From Fimbriimonadaceae bacterium (GTDB lineage: Bacteria; Armatimonadota; Fimbriimonadia; Fimbriimonadales; Fimbriimonadaceae): a stretch of 33,149 nucleotides of DNA. Of this stretch, positions 15,409 through 24,641 are shown piece by piece; within the stretch, counting starts at the first letter, position 1; the number at the start of each line of letters is the position of its first letter. The notes beneath the pieces are model-generated. The model did not search any database. It was not told the origin of the DNA and saw only the letters and a list, made by a program, of their open reading frames with translations. A program made the translations under genes and the position numbers. The stretch is from the NCBI GenBank assembly GCA_014380605.1, contig JACMJO010000523.1, forward strand, positions 1 through 33,149, given 5' to 3'.

Positions 15409-17355
15409 ATGCCCAAGAAGACCACCGTCTGTACCGCGATTCCATATGTGAATTCGGTCCCCCATATTGGAAACATCCTCACCGACCTCTGCGGCGACGT
15501 TACCGCGAGGTACTTCAGGATGCGGGGCGACGATGTTTTCTTCCAGGTGGGAACGGACGAGAACGGGCTAAAAATCAAGGAAGCGGCGGAGAAGGAAGGG
15601 AGAGACCCCCACGAGTTCGTAGCCGAGATCACTGGCCGTTTCAAGTCCATCTTCGTTGCCACCCGGATCAGCTACGACGACTTTATTCGAACCACCGATC
15701 CACGTCATATCAAGGCTTCTCAGGCGCTATTCAGCAAGCTGGAAGAGAATGGGCATGTCTTCCTTGGCGTGTACGAAGGCTGGTACGACGTCTCGACTGA
15801 GACCTTCTTTCGCGAGGAGGATTTGGTGGACGGGAAGAGCCCGGATGGGAACGAGGTTCGGTGGGTTAGCGAAGAGAACTACTTCTTTCGCCTGAGCTCA
15901 TTTGGCGACCAACTCCTAGCCCACATCGAGGCCAATCCAAACTTCATCGTTCCGTCGAACCGAAAGAACGAGGTTATCAGCTTCATCAAACAGGGCCTGC
16001 GAGACATCAGCATCACCCGCAAAAACCCGGGCTGGGGCATCCAAGTGCCGGGTCGCGAGGATTTGGTGATCTACGTTTGGTTCGATGCTTTGATCAACTA
16101 CATCGCCTCGGCTGGATGGCCCGATGCGGGTTGGGAAAAGAAGTGGCCCGCAAAGGTCCAATGGGTCGGCAAAGATATCCTTGTCCGATTTCACGCCACT
16201 CTGTGGCCGGCGATGCTTCTCGGGATTGGTCTTCCGCTTTTCGAAACCGTGGCCGCCCATGGCTGGGTGCTTTTAGGAGGAGAGAAGATTTCCAAGTCGA
16301 AGGGTCAAGTGGTCAGACCGCTTGAACTGGCAGAAGAGTTCTCGGCAAAGGCGGGAATTAGCCAGGACCTCGCTGTCGACGTTTTGCGGCATTATCTGAC
16401 GGCCACTATGTCGATGGAAGGCGATTCGTCGTTTACCTATGAGGACTTCGATCAGCGGTACAACAGCGATCTTGCGAACGACCTGGGCAACGCCTTGAAT
16501 CGAACCTTGAGCATGGCTCACAAGTTCGTCGGCGGAGTCGTTCCCGATGCCGATGTAGAGGCTGAAGCCGTCGTAGCCATTCAAAGGGCGAAAGACAGTT
16601 TCGTCGCGGCGATGGTTGAATATCAGATTCCAAAAGCCAACGAAGCGGCAATGGGCCTCGTTCGATTCTTGAACAAGTACATCGACACGCGTGCGCCCTG
16701 GGCGTTAGCCAAGAACAGCGATCCGGCACTGAGCTCAGTTTTGCGTTCGATGCTGCTGACGATCCGCGCCGCTGAGGGGTTGATGAGAACCTTCATTCCC
16801 ATCGGGGCGGATGCCGTTTCCGCTCAGCTCAATGTCTCGCCAACAACCCATTGGGATCAGATTGGGAGTGTGGATTCTCTACCCGTCGGCACGCAACTAA
16901 ATCAGCCTCAACCCATCTTTCCGCGACTGGATTTGAACAAGAAAATGGAAAACCAAGAAACTCCGGCCCCGGCGCCAAAGCCCATCGAACCCAAGCCACA
17001 ACCTGTTGCAGCCAAAGAGGTGGTCACAAGCCAGATCACGATCGAGGATTTCATGAAGGTGGATCTGCGGGTAGCCCGAGTCATTGAAGCCGAGCCTGCG
17101 GAGGGAAGCGATAAGCTTCTGAAGCTTCAGCTAGACGTTTTGGGAGAAAAGCGACAGGTCGTCGCAGGGATCAAGGCGAACTACGACCCGATCGATCTCA
17201 TCGGGCGACAAGTGGTTATGGTTTTCAACCTGAAACCGGCAAAGCTCAGGGGAATCGAAAGCCAAGGAATGTTGCTCGCCGCTGTAGATGGTGCAGGCGG
17301 AGCGATCCTTCTTCAGCCAGAAAAGGAGACTCCAGAAGGCGCAAAGGTCCGGTAG
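15409..17355 (+). CDS. metG: Methionyl-tRNA synthetase with C-terminal tRNA-binding domain
   Basis: Charges tRNA-Met with methionine. The 648-residue protein has AIPYVNSVPHIGN with the HIGH-type box His19-Ile-Gly-Asn22, and the KMSKS box as KISKS (293-297). The connective region lacks the Cys pairs of zinc-containing MetRS, indicating a zinc-free type. After the anticodon-binding domain there is a Pro/Ala/Lys/Gln-rich linker (about 513-540), then a Trbp111/EMAP-like OB-fold domain starting near ITIEDFMKVDLRVARV and ending at residue 648, which promotes dimerisation and tRNA binding in related enzymes. It follows a strong terminator and is preceded by its own -10-like hexamer, so it is transcribed independently. 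Confidence 0.97.
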   Translation: MPKKTTVCTAIPYVNSVPHIGNILTDLCGDVTARYFRMRGDDVFFQVGTDENGLKIKEAAEKEGRDPHEFVAEITGRFKSIFVATRISYDDFIRTTDPRHIKASQALFSKLEENGHVFLGVYEGWYDVSTETFFREEDLVDGKSPDGNEVRWVSEENYFFRLSSFGDQLLAHIEANPNFIVPSNRKNEVISFIKQGLRDISITRKNPGWGIQVPGREDLVIYVWFDALINYIASAGWPDAGWEKKWPAKVQWVGKDILVRFHATLWPAMLLGIGLPLFETVAAHGWVLLGGEKISKSKGQVVRPLELAEEFSAKAGISQDLAVDVLRHYLTATMSMEGDSSFTYEDFDQRYNSDLANDLGNALNRTLSMAHKFVGGVVPDADVEAEAVVAIQRAKDSFVAAMVEYQIPKANEAAMGLVRFLNKYIDTRAPWALAKNSDPALSSVLRSMLLTIRAAEGLMRTFIPIGADAVSAQLNVSPTTHWDQIGSVDSLPVGTQLNQPQPIFPRLDLNKKMENQETPAPAPKPIEPKPQPVAAKEVVTSQITIEDFMKVDLRVARVIEAEPAEGSDKLLKLQLDVLGEKRQVVAGIKANYDPIDLIGRQVVMVFNLKPAKLRGIESQGMLLAAVDGAGGAILLQPEKETPEGAKVR

Positions 17356-17399
17356 GATTAACGCGGGATTGCAAGCTTCTGCCATTCCTTTGGCCCGTT

Positions 17400-18524
17400 A
17401 TGCACCACCTTTCGTTATTGACCGCCCTTTTCGAATCGGTGCTCGTCTTTGACGAAACCGGCGCGGTGCTCCAACGGTCTGGCTTGCCAGTGGACATCTC
17501 GAATGTGCTGCTCGATGAGCGCATGCAATCCCTGCGTTCTCGACTAGAGGATTGCGTTGCAGGTACGTCATTCGAAGCCCATTTCTCGATCAACAATCGA
17601 GAAAGAACGAGGTGGCGTGGAGTTCCTTATGCTACCGATGATGGAGTCCGAGCGGCCGCCTTAGGCATCGAAGGGAGCTTTGGCAAGGTCTCGCGGACAA
17701 GGCTGGCTGGGTCTGAATTCGACTTTGTTTTGGCCAATATGCGCCAGGGATTCTTAAGGAGAAGCGCCAAGGGGGCCATTGCGTATGTCAACAAGTATCT
17801 GGCGAATCAGTTCGAACTTACGCCTGAGGAGGTCATGGGGCGCCACATCGGAGAGTTCATGCCAGGGGCAAAGAACCAAGAGGGTCAATATGAGGCCGAG
17901 TTTGTCACCCAATCTGGGGTTCGCCGGCGGGCAATCGTCTCGACTGCACCGCTGGTTGGAGCGCGGGGCCGCGTGTCGGGTTACATTGATGTGGTCACCG
18001 ATATTACGGCCGATCACGCCTTCCGTACAAAGCTAGTCGCCGAAGTCCAGAAAATGTCGCACCTTGCCTATACGGATTCGTTGACTGGGCAAGCCAATCG
18101 AACCGAGTTTCAATCTGAACTTGAGCGGCTGACAAGCTTGGATCCTCCCGAACCATTTGGGCTGGTGATGGTCGATCTGGATCAATTCAAGGAGGTGAAC
18201 GACCAGTTTGGGCATTCAGCGGGGGATGAGGTTCTCGTTGAGTTTGCCAGCCGACTCCGGCTGGCGGTTCGCGATTCGGATTTAGTTGCCCGACTCGGGG
18301 GCGACGAGTTCGCGATTTTATTGTCGGGCGCACCGAAGGAGATTGCGGCAGAGTTCGTTTCGCGACTAATCGATCGCCTCAGCTTTAAGATGACGCTGGG
18401 CGACGAGATAGTACAGGTTGGAGCTTCGGTTGGCTGGGCGCACAGCGACGATGGGGCGGCGAAGATATTCCAAAGCGCCGATCGAAGAATGTATCGCGAT
18501 AAGAGGAAACGAAAGGGCGCCTAA
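17400..18524 (+). CDS. PAS-GGDEF diguanylate cyclase
   Basis: A 374-residue predicted cytoplasmic enzyme making cyclic di-GMP from GTP. An N-terminal region (about 1-95) of unclear fold is followed by a PAS sensor (about 105-205, with the typical end GYIDVVTDIT), a short coiled link, and a GGDEF domain (about 222-370). Active-site motifs DLDQFKEVND (259-268) and GGDEF (300-304) are intact. The RxxD inhibitory site RDSD (291-294) lies five residues before GGDEF, so product feedback is expected. No transmembrane segment is evident. It starts 44 bases after metG. Confidence 0.93.
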   Translation: MHHLSLLTALFESVLVFDETGAVLQRSGLPVDISNVLLDERMQSLRSRLEDCVAGTSFEAHFSINNRERTRWRGVPYATDDGVRAAALGIEGSFGKVSRTRLAGSEFDFVLANMRQGFLRRSAKGAIAYVNKYLANQFELTPEEVMGRHIGEFMPGAKNQEGQYEAEFVTQSGVRRRAIVSTAPLVGARGRVSGYIDVVTDITADHAFRTKLVAEVQKMSHLAYTDSLTGQANRTEFQSELERLTSLDPPEPFGLVMVDLDQFKEVNDQFGHSAGDEVLVEFASRLRLAVRDSDLVARLGGDEFAILLSGAPKEIAAEFVSRLIDRLSFKMTLGDEIVQVGASVGWAHSDDGAAKIFQSADRRMYRDKRKRKGA

Positions 18525-18541
18525 TCGCGACTAGTAATTGT

Positions 18542-19036
18542 ATGGCGACGCAAGAGCTGAGACTGTTGGCGACGACGATCCTCGATGATCTCATGCTTAG
18601 GTTTCCCTTGCGGCAACGACCGGAGATTCTATGGAAGTCTCTGCGCGTCACGGCCGGTCTCGCCTACTACCGAACAAACCAGATCGGCTTGAGTAAGAAT
18701 CTGCTCGTCGATTCGGAGCGGCTTCAAACGACCTTGATCCATGAGTACGCGCATTTGCTAGCCGTGGAGCGCTCTGGGTCCAGGGCTGCCAATCATGGCG
18801 CGGCCTGGAAGCAGGCCATGCTTGACCTAGGGCATCCTCCCATTCGGACACACAGATATGAAGTTGAACGCAATTCAGCGCGGCAGGAAGTCGTGTATCT
18901 GTGCCAACGATGCGGAGCCAAGATCGTTCGAGCAAGGCGGTTGCCGAGGCGAAGAAAATACTTGCACGCAACGTGCGGCGGCGGGCTAAGGCTCTTCTCT
19001 GTGAAAAGGACAACGAATCAAGAAATTGAACCGTAG
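18542..19036 (+). CDS. SprT-like zinc metalloprotease
   Basis: 164 residues related to SprT/Spartan-type proteins. The zinc-binding active site is HEYAH (67-71) with a third ligand His85 in NHGAAWK. The C-terminal part has a zinc-ribbon pattern with a C-x-x-C pair (CQRC) and a further Cys in HATCGGGL near the end; a fourth Cys is not obvious. Bacterial members are poorly characterised; the eukaryotic relative cuts DNA-protein crosslinks. It starts 17 bases after the GGDEF gene. Confidence 0.88.
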   Translation: MATQELRLLATTILDDLMLRFPLRQRPEILWKSLRVTAGLAYYRTNQIGLSKNLLVDSERLQTTLIHEYAHLLAVERSGSRAANHGAAWKQAMLDLGHPPIRTHRYEVERNSARQEVVYLCQRCGAKIVRARRLPRRRKYLHATCGGGLRLFSVKRTTNQEIEP

Positions 19037-19059
19037 ATAGGGTACGGCCAAACCCGTGA

Positions 19060-20628
19060 TTGAGAAAAGATTTGTGGATTGCGAACGCTGACCGGTGCCG
19101 AGAAATGGACCGACGGTCCTCCGAGGAACTTGGCATACCCATACGGATGCTCATGGAGCGAGCGGGCTTGGCGGTTTTCAACGAGATCAGGGAGCTTTTG
19201 CCCGAGGGCGCGAGGATCACTTTCCTTTGCGGCAAAGGAAACAACGGGGGAGATGGATTCGTCGCCGCCAGGCTATCGCACCTGAACGGCTTCCACGTTG
19301 ACTGCCTAGTTGCATTCGATGAGGCCGAACTTGGGCAAGAACCCCGCGATCAAATGGTTGCGGCCAAAGAAGTTGGCGTACCGATCTTCTTCGCCAACGA
19401 TAAAGGGTATCGCCGCCGCATCGAGTGCCTCGGTTGCCGCGATCTTGCCGTGGATGCGCTTTTGGGAACAGGCGCGAAGGGTGAAGTTCGGGGGCCGGTT
19501 GTTCAGGCCATCCAAGCGATCAATCGGAGTGGGACGCCGGTGCTGTCGATCGACGTGCCGAGCGGAATTGATTGCGATACGGGCGAGGAACTCGGGGAAA
19601 GCGTTTGGGCTGCGAAGACGGTTACACTCGGGTTGCCGAAGCCTTTTTTGTTTCAGGGAACGGGTCTAGAGCATTGCGGCGTTTGGAGCGTCGCCGACCT
19701 TGGATTTCCGGCGAGCCTTCTTCGGGAGCCCACCGACGCTCGATTGGTCGATTGTGAGTGGGTTGCCAGCATGGTGCCCGAGCGGCTGAAGTCTAGCCAC
19801 AAGGGCGATAACGGTCATGTTTTAATCGTGGCGGGCAGTCAAAAGATGCCAGGAGCGGCGGTGATGGCGGCCAGATCGGCGATTCGCAGTGGGGCGGGTT
19901 TGGTTACCGTTGCGAGTATTCCCGCTGTCTGCCAAATCGTAGCGTCTCACGTACCCGAGTGCATCTTTTTGCCGTTGCCCGAACTGCGCGGAGAAGTCGA
20001 CAGGGGTGCGGCTGATGTTATCGAGGAGAGTGTCGAGCGCTACGATGCCGCTTTATTCGGGCCGGGCCTAACTCACAGCGACCAGTTGTTGGGATTCTTG
20101 GGGGAGGTTTGGGCGAACTGGAAGTTGCCCAGTCTCATAGATGCGGATGCTCTTAATGCAGTCGCATTGGGGGTTCCGCTTCCAAGTTCAGAATGCGTCC
20201 TGACTCCTCACCCGGGCGAGATGAGTAGGCTGTTGGAGGCCAGCGTTGCGGAAATCCAGGCTGATCGGTTTGCGACGGTACGGCAGGCGATCGAGAAGTT
20301 CGGCCGGTGCATTCTCCTGAAGGGTCCGCATACAATCGTGGGCGAGCAAGGAAATCCCATGGCGGTGAATTCATCCGGCAATCCGGGCCTGGCTTCGGGC
20401 GGAATGGGGGATGTGCTTGGCGGCCTGATCTCCACGCTCCTCGCTCAGTCGGTTCCCGCCTACTACGCGGCGAGTTCTGGAATGTACTGGCACGGGCTAG
20501 CCGGGGACTTCTGCGCAAAGGAAATTGGTCCGGTTGGATACTCCGCAATCGACGTTGCGAACGCTTTGCCCAAAGCACGGGCTAAAATCGTCGCAAGTTG
20601 CAATTACGAAAGCTGTTGTTCATCCTGA
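19060..20628 (+). CDS. nnrD: Bifunctional NAD(P)HX epimerase / ADP-dependent dehydratase
   Basis: Repairs hydrated NAD(P)H: the N-terminal NnrE half epimerises (R)-NAD(P)HX and the C-terminal NnrD half dehydrates the S form with ADP or ATP. Of 522 residues, about 5-225 are the epimerase with GKGNNGGDG (58-66) and DVPSGIDCDTG (165-175). Residues about 235-515 are the ribokinase-like dehydratase with KGDNGHVLIVAGS (248-260), TPHPGE (382-387) and SGGMGD with the catalytic Asp451. There is no ATG near the N-terminus. TTG 19060 opens the frame, but TTG 19072 gives an N-terminus closer to family length. Its 3' end overlaps the next gene by 31 bases, making it the likely first gene of the FHA/VWA transcription unit. 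Confidence 0.94.
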   Translation: MRKDLWIANADRCREMDRRSSEELGIPIRMLMERAGLAVFNEIRELLPEGARITFLCGKGNNGGDGFVAARLSHLNGFHVDCLVAFDEAELGQEPRDQMVAAKEVGVPIFFANDKGYRRRIECLGCRDLAVDALLGTGAKGEVRGPVVQAIQAINRSGTPVLSIDVPSGIDCDTGEELGESVWAAKTVTLGLPKPFLFQGTGLEHCGVWSVADLGFPASLLREPTDARLVDCEWVASMVPERLKSSHKGDNGHVLIVAGSQKMPGAAVMAARSAIRSGAGLVTVASIPAVCQIVASHVPECIFLPLPELRGEVDRGAADVIEESVERYDAALFGPGLTHSDQLLGFLGEVWANWKLPSLIDADALNAVALGVPLPSSECVLTPHPGEMSRLLEASVAEIQADRFATVRQAIEKFGRCILLKGPHTIVGEQGNPMAVNSSGNPGLASGGMGDVLGGLISTLLAQSVPAYYAASSGMYWHGLAGDFCAKEIGPVGYSAIDVANALPKARAKIVASCNYESCCSS

Positions 20629-21842
20629 CGCTTCTGCCCGGAGTGAGCTTGGCTCAAGGGCGGATCAAACTCGACTTCGGCGAGGCTGGAGATCGCGAAG
20701 TGTGGGTCTCGGACCAGAGTTTGTTGCCCGCATCGACGCTTAAAGCGCCCGAAGCTACCCTCGATCTGCCCTTGCCGGTCGCGGAGAACAACAACCTTTA
20801 CGTTTGGGATCGCAAGACGGGCAATGTGGCGATGAAGTCGGTTGGGTCGCTTAAGGGAACCTGGAAACTCACCGCTGCCGACTATGTCCTGGCCGGAAAG
20901 GTGGTCGTCAGAGTCGAACACGAGGGCGATCCGGTGGCAGTTGCGTTTGTGAAGCTCAAGGATGCGGCGGGTGAGAAGGAGTCCCAGATCGATGCCAGTA
21001 AGAAAGGCGAGGCGATCTTCTTCGGGATCAAGCCCGGGAAGGTGGACGTCACCGTTCGCTACAACTCCAACGGCGTGGATGCGGAACCCGCCCAGCAAAG
21101 CTTCATCCTCAATTCAAAACGCGCCGAGCCTGACCCGACCTTCATCGTTTCCTTGGCCCAGGATGTCGAAACGGTGGGCAGTAAGGAACCCGACGAGGGC
21201 ACGGTTAAGACGACGGGCGGAGAGGGTTCTAAGCCTGAGGACTCAAAGCCTGCGGACAAGCCCGCGCCAAAAGGAAGCGTTTTCGGAAGCATCATCGTCT
21301 ACCTGTTGGCACTTGGAGCGGCTGGCGCAGCCATCTACTTTGGCCTTCGGTACATGAAAGACAACCAGGACAAGGTCAAGGCGCAATTGCAGAAGGTCGG
21401 CGTTCAGGTTCCGGACCCCCAAGATCCCGCCCAGCAAGATCCTGGTCCCGCCCCGATTCCAATTGCTCCCGCACCCCCGCAGAAGATCATGCTGGATGAC
21501 GCCGACCCCAACCTCCCTCCAGCACCCAGCACCCCGAACTCTGTACCCCCCGTCTCGGTATCTCAGCCGAGTCTCGTGATGGAGAACGGCGATGTGTTTC
21601 CGATTCCCGATGGCGAGACGAGCGTTGGCAGGGAGGCGGGCAATGGGCTCGCCCTCGTGACTGAAAGCACAGTTTCGCGAAAGCACGCGACGATCCAGAA
21701 GAACGGGGTCGAGATAACGGTGCGAGATGAGGGCAGTTCGAACGGAACATTCGTAAACGGCGTCAAGGTTTCGACGGACGTGATCCTTCGGCCGGGCGAT
21801 CAAGTCCATTTCGGCCAGGTGATATTCCGGTACGAGGCATAA
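20598..21842 (+). CDS. Membrane-spanning protein with exported N-domain and cytoplasmic FHA domain
   Basis: 414 residues. A signal peptide (1-20, ending LAQ) leads an exported region to about 226 that looks like beta-sandwich folds, including a carboxypeptidase-regulatory-like stretch (about 97-155). A single transmembrane helix (about 227-250) is followed by a basic segment, a long Pro-rich linker (270-325) and a C-terminal FHA domain (about 333-413). The FHA has GR (344-345), SRKH (360-363) and SNGTFVNG (381-388), so phosphothreonine binding is expected. This topology, outside sensor and inside FHA, is receptor-like. The TTG start at 20598 lies within nnrD but is the only one giving the complete signal peptide. 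The next gene starts 3 bases after the stop. Confidence 0.85.
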   Translation: MQLRKLLFILTLLPGVSLAQGRIKLDFGEAGDREVWVSDQSLLPASTLKAPEATLDLPLPVAENNNLYVWDRKTGNVAMKSVGSLKGTWKLTAADYVLAGKVVVRVEHEGDPVAVAFVKLKDAAGEKESQIDASKKGEAIFFGIKPGKVDVTVRYNSNGVDAEPAQQSFILNSKRAEPDPTFIVSLAQDVETVGSKEPDEGTVKTTGGEGSKPEDSKPADKPAPKGSVFGSIIVYLLALGAAGAAIYFGLRYMKDNQDKVKAQLQKVGVQVPDPQDPAQQDPGPAPIPIAPAPPQKIMLDDADPNLPPAPSTPNSVPPVSVSQPSLVMENGDVFPIPDGETSVGREAGNGLALVTESTVSRKHATIQKNGVEITVRDEGSSNGTFVNGVKVSTDVILRPGDQVHFGQVIFRYEA

Positions 21843-21845
21843 CCT

Positions 21846-23213
21846 ATGGGCACCATCCTGCTGAAGGTCTTTGTTGGCGCAGTAGCAGGATTGGTGTGCT
21901 GGGCGATTTTTGAGCCTATGGCTCCATCGCCCAATACACGCGATTGGGCGACGTGGGAACAGTTGTTCACGCTGTCAATTGGAGCGATCGTTGGATTGGC
22001 TATTGGCGGCGTCAACGGACTTCTCCAGGGTGGCAAGATCCACACGATTCGCGGTTCAGTTTTGGGCTTGATTTTTGGTGCGATCGGCTCTTCGCTTGGG
22101 TATGGCTTAGGCGGCTCTCTTGCTCAATTGTCTCATTTGCCACCCCAAACAATGCCCTGGCGGATGGTTGCGCTTACGCCGCTTGGCGCTTTTTTGGGGC
22201 TTGCGATAGGGGCCAGCACTCTAAGTTGGCGCAGAGCGATTCAAGGGTTCATCGGGGGAGCGATTGGCGGTGCAATCGGTAGTGGTTTGTTCGATATCAT
22301 CGGGACCATGCTCGCTAGCTTTCAGTTGGCAGCCAAGGGAATTCAAGCCGGAGTTACTGGAGAGGTGGGCGGGCCCTCTCGAGCGATTTACGCCATCGTG
22401 ATGGGTGCCGCGATTGCCCTATTTATCGGGCTAGTGGAGCGCTTAGCCCGTTCCGCTTGGGTTCGCCTCACGCTTGGCCGCAATGAAGGAAAAGAGTGGG
22501 TTCTTGATTCCGGGCAGAACTTCATCGGGCGGGGTGAGAGCTGCCAGATTCCGTTGTTTGGGGATGCAAACGTCATGCCCAACCACGCATGCATCGTGCG
22601 GCAAGGTCCCGGGCAGTTCCTGATTGCCGATGGAGGCTCGCCAATCGGCACTTACCTTAATGGCCAGCGGGTCCAGCAGGCACCGCTATTCCATGGCGCG
22701 GTAATCACGGTTGGCTCTTTTAACCTTGAGTTTCTCTTGAAGAATCAACGCGCCCCAGTTCGAGGACCAGAGGCTTATCCAGGGCAAGCCTACCAACTTG
22801 GCGGCCAAGGCTATGGCGGACAGCCGGTTCCGCCTCAACCCGGGGTGGCGGCAACGCCTCAGTATCCGACGGCCCAGCCTCAGTACCCGGCTTCACAACC
22901 GACGACTCAAATGGCCCCGGCGCCGGCTCCAACCGTCATCACCTTGACCGCGTTAGACGGTCCGCTCAGTGGTCAGAGATTCCCGATTTCAAGTCCGATG
23001 GAGCTTGGACGCGAACAGTCTGCCATTCCTATGAGCTTCGATTCCCAGGTGTCGAGGCGGCATGCCCAGCTGATTCCTGACTCGATGGGCTTGACGGTGA
23101 CGGACCTTAACAGCACCAACGGAACGTTTGTGAACGGACAACGCGTCCAGTCTCAGACGGTACGAAGCGGCGATCTGGTTAAGATCGGCGCAACTACTTT
23201 CCGCGTCGATTAG
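21846..23213 (+). CDS. Multi-pass membrane protein with two FHA domains
   Basis: 455 residues. The N-terminal 200 residues hold several Gly-rich hydrophobic helices (about 4-21, 42-60, 69-92, 107-125, 133-158, 180-198) with glycine-zipper character. Then comes a first FHA domain (about 207-297) with GR at 228-229 but MPNHA (244-248) in place of the phosphothreonine-binding SRxHA. A Gln/Pro/Tyr-rich linker (about 302-362) follows, then a second, intact FHA domain (about 364-455) with GRE, SRRHA (403-407) and TNGTFVNG (424-431). It is coupled to the upstream FHA gene (3-base gap). The protein could scaffold phosphorylated partners at the inner membrane; the kinase is not in this window. Confidence 0.85.
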   Translation: MGTILLKVFVGAVAGLVCWAIFEPMAPSPNTRDWATWEQLFTLSIGAIVGLAIGGVNGLLQGGKIHTIRGSVLGLIFGAIGSSLGYGLGGSLAQLSHLPPQTMPWRMVALTPLGAFLGLAIGASTLSWRRAIQGFIGGAIGGAIGSGLFDIIGTMLASFQLAAKGIQAGVTGEVGGPSRAIYAIVMGAAIALFIGLVERLARSAWVRLTLGRNEGKEWVLDSGQNFIGRGESCQIPLFGDANVMPNHACIVRQGPGQFLIADGGSPIGTYLNGQRVQQAPLFHGAVITVGSFNLEFLLKNQRAPVRGPEAYPGQAYQLGGQGYGGQPVPPQPGVAATPQYPTAQPQYPASQPTTQMAPAPAPTVITLTALDGPLSGQRFPISSPMELGREQSAIPMSFDSQVSRRHAQLIPDSMGLTVTDLNSTNGTFVNGQRVQSQTVRSGDLVKIGATTFRVD

Positions 23214-23219
23214 TTCTAG

Positions 23220-23248
23220 AATAGGCCATACCAATCCTATAAGACTTA
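23220..23248 (-). repeat. Copy B of the dispersed 28-base intergenic repeat
   Basis: Lies in the 57-base gap between the double-FHA gene and the VWA gene, on the opposite strand to copies A and C. It matches copy C at 22 of 29 positions and shares the CTTATAGG core. Confidence 0.5.
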
Positions 23249-23270
23249 TTGGCCCGGCAGTCAACGATCC

Positions 23271-24641
23271 ATGGATAACAAAACTCAGCAAATCGACCCA
23301 AACCGCACCGTGCTTTCGGGCGCGCCGATGGCGAATGATCCCATGCGGACGCAAGCGATGGGCGCATTCGACCCCTTGAAGACCACGGCGATGGCAGCAA
23401 TGCCGGGTGGAAAGGCGTTGGTTGCCGAAGTGATCGCCGGTCGAGACGCCTCGATGGCTAATGGTCCAGCCCGCGAGCAGTTCTTGGTAGATTTCATCGC
23501 TGGTGGAGCCCCAGGAGGTGGATTGGGTGCTCGAACTCCCTTGAACCTCTGCCTGGTTATCGACCGCTCGGGTTCGATGGAGGGTCCGCCGCTGGATTAC
23601 GTGAAGCAGGCTTGTTCCTATGTGGTCGATCTGCTTAGCCCCAACGACATCTTGAGCATCGTCACGTTCGAAGAGACCGTCGATGTCCTCATGCCTCCGC
23701 AGCGCGTTACGGATAAGCCACGAATTAAGGAGGGCATTCAGCGGCTTATGGCGGGCAACACCACTAATCTTTACGACGGGTTGCTACTGGCGATGCAGCA
23801 GGTTTCGACGATTACAGATCCTGGACGAGCGACGCGGCTTGTTGTTCTGACCGACGGCGACCCTACGGCAGGAATCAAGGACTTCTCGGCGCTTGTAGCG
23901 CATGCGGGCGATATCAAGTCGCGAGGCATTACCTGCACGTTCCTCGGCTTTGGCCCCGATTACAACGAAGAACTTCTCGCAAGCATGGCGAAGAAGGCGG
24001 GCGGAAACTACTACTACATTCCGCGCCCGGATCTCATTCCAGAGGTGTTCCGAACCGAGTTGGAGAAGCTGATGACGGTCACGGCTCGTAACCTGAAGCT
24101 GGACGTTAAATTGAGTCGGTGGGTATCCATGCGCGGTCCTCAGGCGGCCTCGTCGGGCGAGATTCACATCGAACTGGCGGACTTGGAGCGTGGGTCGACT
24201 TTGCAACAGGTGATCGATCTAGAGTTCCAGAATCACCCGCTTGGTTGGTATCGGGTGGCGGCGGGTCGGCTTACCTACGACGATACATCCACGGGTAAGA
24301 CCGAGACGATCGACCTGGACTTTGTGGTGGAGTTCACTTCGGATTCTGCCAAATACTCGCTTCCCCAAAACCCAAGGGTTGCCCAGGCGGCCCAGATTGC
24401 CCAGGCGTCACGCGTGGTCGAGAAGACAATCATGGGTCTGAAGACGGGCCAACTCACCGCGATGGGGGCCATTGCCGACCTCCAGAAGACTCAGGCCCTG
24501 CTTCTAAGCGATGGACGGATAATAGAGGCACAAGAGGTCACGATGGCACTGAGGGCCCTTCAGAGCGGCGATACGGGCGGGGCCGAGAAGACCTTGATGG
24601 GAACGATGGTCCAGTTGGATCAGGGCAAGAAGCAGAGCTAA
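23271..24641 (+). CDS. VWA domain protein with Thr-containing N-terminal tail
   Basis: 456 residues with no signal peptide or membrane helix. A disordered N-terminal tail (1-45) carries Thr13, Thr27, Thr38 and Thr39 in Met/Ala/Pro-rich surroundings. The VWA domain (about 90-265) has an intact MIDAS: DRSGS (98-102), the Thr of NTTNL (164-165) and TDGD with Asp195, so metal-dependent ligand binding is expected. Residues 270-400 look like a beta-rich domain typical of VWA/VIT-like or chaperone-associated proteins, and the end is helical. It follows two FHA genes on the same strand, suggesting its tail may be a phosphothreonine ligand for them. Its stop overlaps the convergent selD stop by 4 bases. 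Confidence 0.88.
   Translation: MDNKTQQIDPNRTVLSGAPMANDPMRTQAMGAFDPLKTTAMAAMPGGKALVAEVIAGRDASMANGPAREQFLVDFIAGGAPGGGLGARTPLNLCLVIDRSGSMEGPPLDYVKQACSYVVDLLSPNDILSIVTFEETVDVLMPPQRVTDKPRIKEGIQRLMAGNTTNLYDGLLLAMQQVSTITDPGRATRLVVLTDGDPTAGIKDFSALVAHAGDIKSRGITCTFLGFGPDYNEELLASMAKKAGGNYYYIPRPDLIPEVFRTELEKLMTVTARNLKLDVKLSRWVSMRGPQAASSGEIHIELADLERGSTLQQVIDLEFQNHPLGWYRVAAGRLTYDDTSTGKTETIDLDFVVEFTSDSAKYSLPQNPRVAQAAQIAQASRVVEKTIMGLKTGQLTAMGAIADLQKTQALLLSDGRIIEAQEVTMALRALQSGDTGGAEKTLMGTMVQLDQGKKQS

Noticed and set aside
20598-24641. FHA/VWA set as a type VI secretion or tellurite-type cluster
   Set aside because: No Tss, Ter, kinase or AAA+ gene is present; FHA and VWA domains alone do not define those systems.
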